From the NCBI GenBank assembly GCA_035476855.1, contig DATILC010000235.1, forward strand, positions 1 to 39,364: a DNA stretch of 39,364 nucleotides. The letters run 5' to 3'. The notes beneath the pieces are model-generated. The model was not told the origin of the DNA and searched no databases. It saw only the letters and a program-made list of their open reading frames with translations. This document shows positions 7,878 through 15,316 of this stretch, piece after piece. This stretch comes from Solimonas_A sp035476855 (GTDB lineage: Bacteria > Pseudomonadota > Gammaproteobacteria > Nevskiales > Nevskiaceae). A program made the position numbers and the translations under genes. Position 1 is the first letter of the stretch; the number at the start of each line of letters is the position of its first letter.

Positions 7878-10301
7878 ATGAAGATGAAGATCCAGAAAGA
7901 CCTGCCGACGGCAGCGCTGGTTTTGCTGCTGACGGCGCTTACGGCCTGCAGCGGCCGCAGCTCGGCACCGGAGGCTGGGGCGGGGGGCTCGGCAGCGGTC
8001 ACCGATCGTCAGCGGGCGCAGTGCGTGATGAAGAGCCCGTATCTTCAGGTCGGCGCCGGCCTCGACGCTCCGGGACGCCTGGAAGTGCCGGTGCCGGCTG
8101 TCGGCCTGCCGGCGACCTGCAAGGGCAATACGCAGTTCCGTTTCGGCTCGGGCATCTACGACATCACCGGCGTGGTCGCGAATACCAGCGGCATGGGCTG
8201 GGAAAATCCGGCGCAGGTCTTCGGCGGCATCCACACGCGCCAGTACGCCCGCGCCTTCGCGATCGAGTCGCCCTGCAACGGCAAGCGCGTGATGGTCATC
8301 GTCGCCGACCTCGGCATCATGCCCGGCGCGCTGCGCCTGCATGCGCTGGAAGCCATTGCCGCCGATCCGGAGCTGGCTGGCCGCTACGGCCCCGACAACC
8401 TGATGCTGTCGGCCACGCACACCCACCAGGGGCCGGCCGGCTACTCGCACTTCCTCGCGCACAACCTGCTGCACTTCGGTCTCGACAACGACACCTTCCG
8501 CGTCACTGCCGACGGCATCGTCCAGGCCCTCAAGCTGGCCGATGCAAACCTGCGCGCGCATCCGGACACCGCCGCCATCAGGCTCGCCAGCGGCGAACTG
8601 CTCGACACCAGCATCCAGCGCTCGGCACCGGCCTACGAGATGAATCCCGAGGCCGAGCGTCGCGAGTTCCTCAACGCGCGTGGCGAGGAGGTTCGCAACA
8701 ACAAGCGCGCCGTGCAGCTGAACCTGGTGCGTGCGAACGGCTCTGCAGTCGGCATCCTCAACTGGTTCGGCGTGCATGGCACCGTGGTGGGCGAAAACCT
8801 CAAGCTGGTCAGCTCCGACAACAAGGGCTACGCCTCGTTGGGCTTCGAGCGGATCATGAAGACCGACTGCCGCGCCGCGTCTGGCGTCGACAGCTTTGTC
8901 GCCGCCTTCCCGCAGGCCGACCAGGGCGATGCCTCGCCGAACATCTTCATCCTCGAGCGCCCCTATCCCGATCCGACGCGCGGTGGCGGTGCGGATGATT
9001 ACGAGTCCAACGCGATCTCGGGCACCAAGCACATCGCCAAGGCGCTGGAGCTGTACGCGCGCGGCGCGGCGCTGTCCGGCCCGGTCGACTTCCGCCTGTT
9101 CCATGTGAAGATGGATGATGTCGAGGTCACCGACCCGGTCGTGCTGGCCAGCCTGAAGCATCCGGCGGAGATGGACGCAGCGGTCAAGCGCACCTGCTCT
9201 CCGGCACTGGGCCCGTCCTTCGCTGCCGGTGCCGAAGACGGTCCGGGCCCGGCGGTCGAGGGCGTCAGCTGCAGCTCCGGCCTCGATGTCATCGCCGCCG
9301 CCGCCGCGGATTTCCAGACGCTACTGGCGATCCAGCCGCCGGAGGGCCTCAGCGGTTTTCCGCCGAACGTCCTGCCGCTGAACCTGGTGTCCGCCGTGGC
9401 GATGTGCCAGCTCAAGCTGCTGCCGCCGACGCCGCTGCTCGACTACAGCTGCCAGGCCGAGAAGCCGGTGGCGCTGCCGCTGACGGCCGCCGAGCCGGTC
9501 GTGCTGCCGTTGCAGATCCTGCGCCTCGGCAACCTCGCGCTGATCGGCCTGCCCTGGGAAGTGCCGACGATGTCGGCGCGCCGCATCCGCAAGCAGATGC
9601 TCGACGTGCTTGCGCCAGCCGGCGTCGACACGGTGGTGATCGCGCCGCTGACCAACGACTTCGTTCACTACCTGCCGACGCGCGAGGAGTACGCCTCGCA
9701 GCAGTACGAGGGTGCCTCCGACATCTTCGGCCCCTGGACGCTGGCCGCCGTGCAACAGGAACTCCGCAAGCTCGCGATCACGCTGCGTGACGGCAGCCCC
9801 GCGCCGGACGGCCCGGACTATGTCGATGGCAATCCGATCCTGCCGCGCACGCCCTACGTCGCCGGTGATCTGCCGCTACCGCGCGCCTTCGGCACGCTGG
9901 TGACGGACGTGCCGGCCACTGCTGTGCCCGGCGACACCATCACCGCCGAGTTCCAGTCAGGCCATCCGCGCAACGACCTGCGCACGCAGGAAAGCTACGT
10001 CTACGCCGAGCGCCAGAAGGCCGATGGCGAATGGGAGGTGGTCGCAGAGGACCGCGATCCGGAACTGTGGTTCGTGTGGAAGCCGGCGATTCCGCAGCCG
10101 CTGCCGATCGACCTGCCCGTGGTCGGCGGCGGTTTGATGTCGACCGCCGACGCGGTCTGGCATATCCCGAAGAACATGCCCGCCGGCACCTACCGCCTGC
10201 GCATGGAAGGCGCGGCGCAGACGCTGGTGCTGCCGAAGGCTTCGTATACCGGACTGTCCAGTCCATTCACGATCGCGGGACCGGTATCGGATTGTCCGTA
10301 G
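7878..10301 (+). CDS. neutral/alkaline ceramidase-like lipoprotein
   Basis: This 807-residue exported lipoprotein belongs to the neutral ceramidase family, Zn-dependent amidases that split ceramide into sphingoid base and fatty acid. A signal peptide ends in the lipobox LTAC. The family opening (FRFGSGIYDITGVVAN, about residue 89) is followed by the zinc-site motif ATHTHQGPAGYSH (His181, His183). NWFGVHG follows with His300, then SDNKGYASLGFE and the hexapeptide GDASPN (350-355), matching GDVSPN of animal enzymes. The C-terminal 150 residues fit the family's immunoglobulin-like domain. After VHis300 the residues are GTVVG, where I recall characterised members having P-T/V-S-M, so the active-site loop is divergent. 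Start ATG 7878 has AGGAAG upstream. Substrate could be a variant ceramide or another N-acyl lipid. Confidence 0.88.
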   Translation: MKMKIQKDLPTAALVLLLTALTACSGRSSAPEAGAGGSAAVTDRQRAQCVMKSPYLQVGAGLDAPGRLEVPVPAVGLPATCKGNTQFRFGSGIYDITGVVANTSGMGWENPAQVFGGIHTRQYARAFAIESPCNGKRVMVIVADLGIMPGALRLHALEAIAADPELAGRYGPDNLMLSATHTHQGPAGYSHFLAHNLLHFGLDNDTFRVTADGIVQALKLADANLRAHPDTAAIRLASGELLDTSIQRSAPAYEMNPEAERREFLNARGEEVRNNKRAVQLNLVRANGSAVGILNWFGVHGTVVGENLKLVSSDNKGYASLGFERIMKTDCRAASGVDSFVAAFPQADQGDASPNIFILERPYPDPTRGGGADDYESNAISGTKHIAKALELYARGAALSGPVDFRLFHVKMDDVEVTDPVVLASLKHPAEMDAAVKRTCSPALGPSFAAGAEDGPGPAVEGVSCSSGLDVIAAAAADFQTLLAIQPPEGLSGFPPNVLPLNLVSAVAMCQLKLLPPTPLLDYSCQAEKPVALPLTAAEPVVLPLQILRLGNLALIGLPWEVPTMSARRIRKQMLDVLAPAGVDTVVIAPLTNDFVHYLPTREEYASQQYEGASDIFGPWTLAAVQQELRKLAITLRDGSPAPDGPDYVDGNPILPRTPYVAGDLPLPRAFGTLVTDVPATAVPGDTITAEFQSGHPRNDLRTQESYVYAERQKADGEWEVVAEDRDPELWFVWKPAIPQPLPIDLPVVGGGLMSTADAVWHIPKNMPAGTYRLRMEGAAQTLVLPKASYTGLSSPFTIAGPVSDCP

Positions 10302-10325
10302 CGGCACAGCGGTATCCATGACGAA

Positions 10326-10360
10326 GCGGCCGGCACCCCGAAACCGGGGGACACGGCCGC
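10326..10360 (+). terminator. two-tier hairpin between the ceramidase and first SGNH genes
   Basis: GCGGCCG (10326-10332) pairs with CGGCCGC (10354-10360). Inside it CCCCG (10336-10340) pairs with CGGGG (10345-10349). There is no T-run after it, so it may be a weak or factor-assisted terminator or an mRNA-processing hairpin within the operon. It lies 26 bases before the next start codon. Confidence 0.4.
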
Positions 10361-10386
10361 CGTGCATCACTGACGAGGAGAGTTGG

Positions 10387-11700
10387 ATGAGGTTCCTGCG
10401 AGCCCTGTCGCGGCTGGCCATGATTTTGTGCCTGGCCGGCTGTGGTGCCGGCAGCGAATCGCCTGCCGAGGCCCGGGGCGACAAGGCCTGGGTCGGTGCC
10501 TGGATGGCGGCACAGGGCGTCAGCGACCTGCAGGGATTCACCGACCAGTCGCTGCGCATGATCCTGCAGTCGCACCAGGGCGGTTCGACCCTGCGCCTGC
10601 GCTTTGCCAACCACTACGGCCAATCGCCGGTGACCCTGGAGAGCGTCCACATCGGCCGGCGCGGCGAGGGCGCTGCTGTGGTCACGGGGACTCAGGTGGC
10701 CGTCCGCTTCAGCGGCGCCAGCTCCCTGTCGCTGGCGCCGGGAGAGGAAGTGCGCAGCGACCCGCTGCGTTTCGACCTCGCTCCGTTCGAGGACCTGGCC
10801 GTGAGCTTCCACCTGTCCGGCGCGACCGGTGCCGCCAGTTCGCACAGCGAGGCCTTGCAGACGTCCTATACCACCGCGCGCGGCACGGGTGATCGTGCTG
10901 CCGACGAATCCGCCACGGCCTATACCGAAACGAGGTCGCATTGGTACTACCTGACCGGCATCGATGTGCAGGCCGGGCCTGCGACAGCTGCGGTGATCGC
11001 CCTTGGCGATTCCATCACCGATGGCTCCGGGAACTTCTTCCAGATCACCAAACCCGGTGACGGCCACCATGAGCGCAACGGCCGCTGGCCGGATGTGCTC
11101 GCGCGGCGGATGGCTGCAGTTCCGGCTTACGCGCAGTACTCGGTGCTCAATGCCGGCATCGGCGGCAACCGCCTGCTGACCGATGCTCCCTTTGGGATTC
11201 ACGACCCGCTGTTCGGCGCCGGCGACAGCGCGCTGCGCCGCCTGCAACGCGATGTCCTGGATGTGCCCGGTGCCTGCACCGTGATCGTATTGATCGGCAT
11301 CAACGACATCGGCATCCCGCTGCTGGGGCGGCCGCCGCTGGCGCCCTTCGCCAGTGCCGACGAGATGATCGCCGGCTACCGCGAGATCATCCGGCGCGCC
11401 CACGAGCGTGGTCTGCGGGTTCTCGGTGGAACACTGACGCCAACGATCTTCCTGCTTCACGGCGAGCCGCTGCGGACCGGGGTGCGCGCTGCGGTCAACG
11501 AGTGGATTCGCAATAGCGGCGAATACGATGGTGTCATCGACTTCGATGCGGCAGTGCGCGACCCGGATCAGCCGGAGCGGCTACGGCCGGAGTTCAGCAG
11601 CGGCGACGGCCTGCATCCGAGCCTGGCGGGCTATGAGGCGATGGGGCAGGCGATCGACCTGTCGGTGATGGGCTGTGGTCCGGGTAGGTACAGGCAATGA
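10387..11700 (+). CDS. SGNH/GDSL-family hydrolase, lipoprotein
   Basis: This 437-residue lipoprotein has a signal peptide ending in LAGC. The ATG at 10387 is preceded by GAGGAGAG, and an upstream in-frame ATG (10318) would place a hydrophilic 23-residue tail before the signal peptide. An N-terminal beta-rich domain (WVGAWMAAQ to about residue 190) precedes the SGNH catalytic domain. That domain has block I ALGDSITDG (Ser209), block II NAGIGGN, block III IGINDIG and block V DGLHPS (Asp407, His410). The likely reaction is ester hydrolysis, on acyl or acetyl esters of lipids or glycans at the cell surface. It is a clear paralog of the gene at 13137-14483. The next gene begins 167 bases after its stop. 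Confidence 0.85.
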   Translation: MRFLRALSRLAMILCLAGCGAGSESPAEARGDKAWVGAWMAAQGVSDLQGFTDQSLRMILQSHQGGSTLRLRFANHYGQSPVTLESVHIGRRGEGAAVVTGTQVAVRFSGASSLSLAPGEEVRSDPLRFDLAPFEDLAVSFHLSGATGAASSHSEALQTSYTTARGTGDRAADESATAYTETRSHWYYLTGIDVQAGPATAAVIALGDSITDGSGNFFQITKPGDGHHERNGRWPDVLARRMAAVPAYAQYSVLNAGIGGNRLLTDAPFGIHDPLFGAGDSALRRLQRDVLDVPGACTVIVLIGINDIGIPLLGRPPLAPFASADEMIAGYREIIRRAHERGLRVLGGTLTPTIFLLHGEPLRTGVRAAVNEWIRNSGEYDGVIDFDAAVRDPDQPERLRPEFSSGDGLHPSLAGYEAMGQAIDLSVMGCGPGRYRQ

Positions 11701-11736
11701 GACAGCATTCGCCGCCCCAATGGGTCGTATTTACCT

Positions 11737-11766
11737 GCCTGACTGTCGCCGCGACGACAGTCAGGC
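11737..11766. terminator. perfect 12-bp inverted repeat downstream of the first SGNH gene
   Basis: GCCTGACTGTCG (11737-11748) and CGACAGTCAGGC (11755-11766) are exact reverse complements around a 6-base loop, in the gap between the SGNH gene and the propeller gene. A second small stem (TGCC GAA GGCA) follows at once. There is no T-run. A transcription terminator or an mRNA-stabilising hairpin is likely; a protein-binding dyad is possible. Confidence 0.5.
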
Positions 11767-11867
11767 GCCTGCCGAAGGCAGCAAGCTGCAGCACATGTAA
11801 ACAACGGCAGTCGGCACCCATTGCCAGGGGGCAGGGCGGTGGCATGACCGCAGGACGAGGAACGAGG

Positions 11868-13109
11868 ATGAGGGGAAGACAAATGCGGTCCACCTTTGCA
11901 GGTGCGCTGCTCGCGCTGTCTGTCTGCGCCGAAGCTACCGCGGCGGCGGCCGCCGAACCCGTGCTGCGTGATGTCGTCGTCGTCGGCAGCAACTGGGACG
12001 GCACTGCCGAGATCTTCGATCCGAAGACCTTCGAGACGCTGAAGAAGATCAACCTCGTGCCGGACCGCGCGGAGCGGATCAAGGAGATCGAGGGCAGCAG
12101 CCTCAGGCGCCGCTTCATCTACTGGTTCACGCGCACGGTGCCGGGCGAGGGCCACGACCAGCTGGTCGATGACCTGTTCCCGTCGAAGGATGGCCGCTAC
12201 ATCTACGCCTCACGCCCGAGCTTCTCGGATGCGATCGCGCTGGAGGTGAGCAGCGGCAAGATCGTGTGGCGCACGCCGATCCCGGGCGGTCGCTCAGACC
12301 ATGCCGGCCTCTCGCCGGACGGCAAGGTCTTCCTGGTGTCGGGTTCGGTGGCGCGCAAGGCCTACGCGATCGACACCGTGACCGGCCGGATCATCCGCGA
12401 GTACGAATCCGGCGACCAGCCGCACGAGAACAACTACTCGAAGGACGGCAAGCGCATCTATCACGCCAGCATCGGCGCGCCGTTCGTGTGGACCACCTCC
12501 GCCTGGCTCGACGGGCTCAAGGGCGACCGCTGGTTCATCATCTGGGATGCCGCCACCGGCAAGACCCTCAAGCGCATCGACATGGCGCCGAAGCTCAAGG
12601 AGTTTCTCGGCGAGCGCTGGCTCGATTCGGCGGTGCGACCGATGGCGGTGGCGCCTGACGAGCGCTACGTCTACATGCAGATCTCGTTCTTCCACGGCTT
12701 CTTCGAGTACGACCTGCAGACCGACAAGATCACGCGCAAGGTCGACCTGCCGGTGCCGGAGGAGATCCGACAGCGACCCTATCGCAAGTACCAGCTGAAC
12801 TCGGCGCACCACGGCCTGGCGATCAACCATGCGGGTACCAAGCTCTGCGCCGCCGGCACCATGGATGGCTACGTCGCGATCGTGGACCGCGCAACGTTCA
12901 AGTACGACATCATCACACTGTCCAGGGAACCGCTGGGCTCCAAGCCCTACTGGGCCACCGAGAGCGCGGACGGCAGGCACTGCTACGTCTCGGTCAGCGA
13001 GCAGGACCGCGTGGTGGTGATCGACTTCGAGACCGCCAAGGAAATCGCCAGCGTGAAGGTTGGCGATCATCCGCAGCGCGTGCGTACCGGCAAGTTGTTG
13101 CTGCCCTAG
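11868..13109 (+). CDS. secreted YncE/YVTN-type beta-propeller protein
   Basis: The product is 413 residues from ATG 11868, with GACGAGG 7 bases upstream. ATG 11883 with AGGGGAAG upstream is equally plausible; the signal peptide is the same (core FAGALLALSVCAEATAAAAA). The mature protein is a chain of WD40/YVTN-like blades: VVVVGSNWDGTAEIFDPKT, SKDGRYIYASRP, SPDGKVFLVSG, VAPDERYVYMQ, NHAGTKLCAAG, ESADGRHCYVSV and VVVIDFETAKEIASVKVG. No catalytic motif is visible. Such propellers bind ligands or scaffold partners in the periplasm. It stands between two paralogous SGNH lipoproteins, so it may be an accessory binding or electron-transfer protein of the same lipid-processing system. The specific role is unknown. 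Confidence 0.8.
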   Translation: MRGRQMRSTFAGALLALSVCAEATAAAAAEPVLRDVVVVGSNWDGTAEIFDPKTFETLKKINLVPDRAERIKEIEGSSLRRRFIYWFTRTVPGEGHDQLVDDLFPSKDGRYIYASRPSFSDAIALEVSSGKIVWRTPIPGGRSDHAGLSPDGKVFLVSGSVARKAYAIDTVTGRIIREYESGDQPHENNYSKDGKRIYHASIGAPFVWTTSAWLDGLKGDRWFIIWDAATGKTLKRIDMAPKLKEFLGERWLDSAVRPMAVAPDERYVYMQISFFHGFFEYDLQTDKITRKVDLPVPEEIRQRPYRKYQLNSAHHGLAINHAGTKLCAAGTMDGYVAIVDRATFKYDIITLSREPLGSKPYWATESADGRHCYVSVSEQDRVVVIDFETAKEIASVKVGDHPQRVRTGKLLLP

Positions 13110-13136
13110 CGTCGGCAGCCTTTTGGAACTGGACTC

Positions 13137-14483
13137 ATGAAAGCAAGAAATCTTCTGGCCCTGTGGCTCGCCGCGCTGTGCGCCGCTTGCGGCAGCAGCG
13201 GCGGCGTGTCGACAGACAGCGGCACGGCCGCCACGCCCAAGGACGGCTGGGTCGGCGCCTGGGCCGCTGCGCCCTACGGCCCGTACCCGCTGGGTCCACT
13301 GAGCGGTGTGCTGCCGATCCCGATTCCCGCAGAAATTCCGCTGCCGCCGATCCCCAGCTATCTGCCGGGCAACCAGGCGGTGGACCAGAGCTTCCGCATG
13401 ATCGTGCGCCCGACCCTGGGCGGCGAGACGCTGCGCCTGCGCCTGTCGAACCTGGTCGGTGACCGGCCGCTGCACATCGGCCCGGTGCAGGTCGCGCGGC
13501 GTCTGCTGGGCCCGGCGATCCTGCCCGGCAGCAGTCGTGCCGTGCTGTTCGGCGGCCAGCCGGAAGTGACGATCGCGCCGGGTGCCGAAGCGATCAGCGA
13601 TGCGGTCGACCTGGCCTACACGGCAGGTAGCGATCTTGCCGTGTCCTTCCACGTCATCGGCGAGAGTGGCCCGATCACCTGGCATGCGGTGTCCTTCGCG
13701 TTGAGCTACGTCGGCCTGCCGAATGCCAGCGACACGACCGGCGATCTTAGCGGCCTGACGTTCCCGCAGCCGACGATGGGCTGGTTCTTCCTCAGCGGCA
13801 TCGACGTCCTCGCGCCGGATTCGCCGGGCGCGATCGTCGCGATCGGCGACTCGATCACCGACGGCGCCTATTCCGTGCCCGAGACCAACACGCGCTGGCC
13901 GGATTTCTTTGCGCAGCGCCTGCAGCGCGCCGGTATCGAGATGGGCGTGCTCAACCAGGGCATCAACAGCAACACCGTCACCCGCGAGGCCGTGGACACG
14001 GTCAGCGCCTACCAGGGCCAGCCAGCGGTCGATCGCTTCGATCGCGACGTGCTCGACCGGGCGGGCGTGCGCTCGGTGCTGATCTTCGAGGGCACCAATG
14101 ATCTCGGCGCGGGCAGGGCAGCCGAGGAGATCCATGCGGGCATCCGCGATCTCAGCGATCGCGCACACGCCGCCGGACTCTGTGTCGTCGTCGGACTCAT
14201 CCCGCCGCGCCTGGACGTGATCCCGCCGTTGTTCAGCTGGGACCTGGCGACGATGGAGCCGCAGCGACAGCGCCTCAACGAACTGATCCGCGCCGACACG
14301 AGTTTCGACGCGCTCGCCGACTTCGAGGCGGCACTGGCACTGCCAGGCATGCCGTCGCTGCCGAATGTCGCGCTGTACTTCCCCGACCTGCTGCATCCGA
14401 ATTCCCTCGGCTTCGCCGCGATGGCGCAGGCCGTGCCGCTGGAAGCGCTGGTGCCGCCGCCAGCGGGCCATTGCACGCGATAA
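13137..14483 (+). CDS. SGNH/GDSL-family hydrolase, lipoprotein (paralog with Pro/Leu-rich insert)
   Basis: This 448-residue lipoprotein has signal peptide MKARNLLALWLAALCAAC with lipobox CAAC. It shares the architecture of the SGNH protein at 10387-11700: WVGAWAAA opening, QSFRMIVRP/LRLRLSN beta domain, then the catalytic domain. That domain has AIGDSITDG (Ser239), NQGINSN, FEGTNDLG and DLLHPNS (Asp417, His420). It differs by an insertion of about 30 residues after WAAAPYG that is almost only Pro, Leu, Ile and Gly (about 13270-13370). This might form an extended surface or membrane-facing loop. It starts 27 bases after the propeller gene and ends 12 bases before the second SDR gene, so it is in the same operon. 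The exact ester substrate is unknown. Confidence 0.85.
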   Translation: MKARNLLALWLAALCAACGSSGGVSTDSGTAATPKDGWVGAWAAAPYGPYPLGPLSGVLPIPIPAEIPLPPIPSYLPGNQAVDQSFRMIVRPTLGGETLRLRLSNLVGDRPLHIGPVQVARRLLGPAILPGSSRAVLFGGQPEVTIAPGAEAISDAVDLAYTAGSDLAVSFHVIGESGPITWHAVSFALSYVGLPNASDTTGDLSGLTFPQPTMGWFFLSGIDVLAPDSPGAIVAIGDSITDGAYSVPETNTRWPDFFAQRLQRAGIEMGVLNQGINSNTVTREAVDTVSAYQGQPAVDRFDRDVLDRAGVRSVLIFEGTNDLGAGRAAEEIHAGIRDLSDRAHAAGLCVVVGLIPPRLDVIPPLFSWDLATMEPQRQRLNELIRADTSFDALADFEAALALPGMPSLPNVALYFPDLLHPNSLGFAAMAQAVPLEALVPPPAGHCTR

Positions 14484-14495
14484 GGAGACCAGGGC

Positions 14496-15290
14496 ATGAC
14501 ACAGCTTTCCGGCAAGGTGGTGTGGATCACCGGCGCCTCCAGCGGCATCGGCGAGGGGCTGGCGCAGCAGGCCGCGCAGCGCGGCGCGAAGCTGGTGCTG
14601 AGCTCGCGGCGCGAAAGCGAGCTGGAGCGTGTGCGCAAGGCGCTGCCACGACCGCAGGAGGTCGCGGTGCTGCCGCTGGACCTGGCGCAGCTGGATGCGG
14701 CCGACGCCGTGCGTCGCGCCGCTGCGTTCTTCGGCCCGGTCGACGTGCTCGCCAACAACGCAGGCATCTCGCAGCGCACGACCGCGCTGGAGACGCCGAT
14801 GGCGGCCTATCGCCAGATCATGGAAGTGGACTTCTTCGCGCCGGTGGCACTGACCCAGGCACTGCTGCCGGGCATGCTGGCGCGCGGGGCAGGGCACGTG
14901 GTCGTCGTCAGCAGTGTGTTCGGCCACATCGCGATGGCAAGGCGCACCGGCTATGCCGCGGCCAAGCATGCGCTGCACGGCTGGTACGACAGCGCGCGCA
15001 TCGAGCTGGGCAACCAGGGCATCCGCTTCACGCTGGCCTGCCCGGGCTTCGTCAACACCAATGTCTCCGCCAACGCGCTGGGGCCGGACGGCAAGCCCTG
15101 GGGAAAAGTCGACAAGGAGATCGGCCATGGCATGGCGCCGGCGGCCTGTGCCGAGCGCATCTGGCGCGCGGTCGAGCAGGACCGCTACGAGGCGATGATC
15201 GCCGGCAAGGAAGCGATCGCGGTGTACATCAAGCGCTTCCTGCCGCTGACGGCCTATACCGCCTTCGCGCGTCGCCTGAAGGTGATGTAG
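14496..15290 (+). CDS. short-chain dehydrogenase/reductase (DHRS7-like SDR)
   Basis: The gene encodes 264 residues. The ATG at 14496 has AAGGAG 9 bases upstream. Motifs are TGASSGIG (cofactor, residues 12-19), NNAGIS, the VVSSVFG catalytic serine and YAAAK (catalytic Tyr and Lys). The C-terminal part resembles the DHRS7-like subgroup, which acts on hydrophobic alcohols and ketones. The gene lies between an SGNH lipoprotein and the endoglycoceramidase-like gene. A decayed piece of a similar SDR gene lies at 23022-23083. Dehydrogenation of a sphingoid-base or fatty-alcohol intermediate is a contextual guess. Confidence 0.87.
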   Translation: MTQLSGKVVWITGASSGIGEGLAQQAAQRGAKLVLSSRRESELERVRKALPRPQEVAVLPLDLAQLDAADAVRRAAAFFGPVDVLANNAGISQRTTALETPMAAYRQIMEVDFFAPVALTQALLPGMLARGAGHVVVVSSVFGHIAMARRTGYAAAKHALHGWYDSARIELGNQGIRFTLACPGFVNTNVSANALGPDGKPWGKVDKEIGHGMAPAACAERIWRAVEQDRYEAMIAGKEAIAVYIKRFLPLTAYTAFARRLKVM

Positions 15291-15316
15291 CCAGTGCCAT
15301 TGCAAAGGAAAAGTAC

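Noticed and set aside
12861..12872. CCATGGATGG sequence resembling the repeat core found between pepP and ubiH
   Set aside because: It is inside the propeller coding region, lacks the flanking dyads and is explained by the codons for Thr-Met-Asp-Gly.
12294..15305. A 1003-codon open frame on the minus strand
   Set aside because: It runs opposite the well-supported propeller, SGNH and SDR genes. Its product is rich in Arg, His, Ala and Gln with no family motif, as expected for the antisense of GC-rich genes.
14471..15316. Upstream extension of the endoglycoceramidase frame, giving an 817-residue protein
   Set aside because: The extension overlaps the whole SDR gene in a different frame. The TTG at 15317 has a good ribosome-binding site and begins a proper lipoprotein signal peptide.
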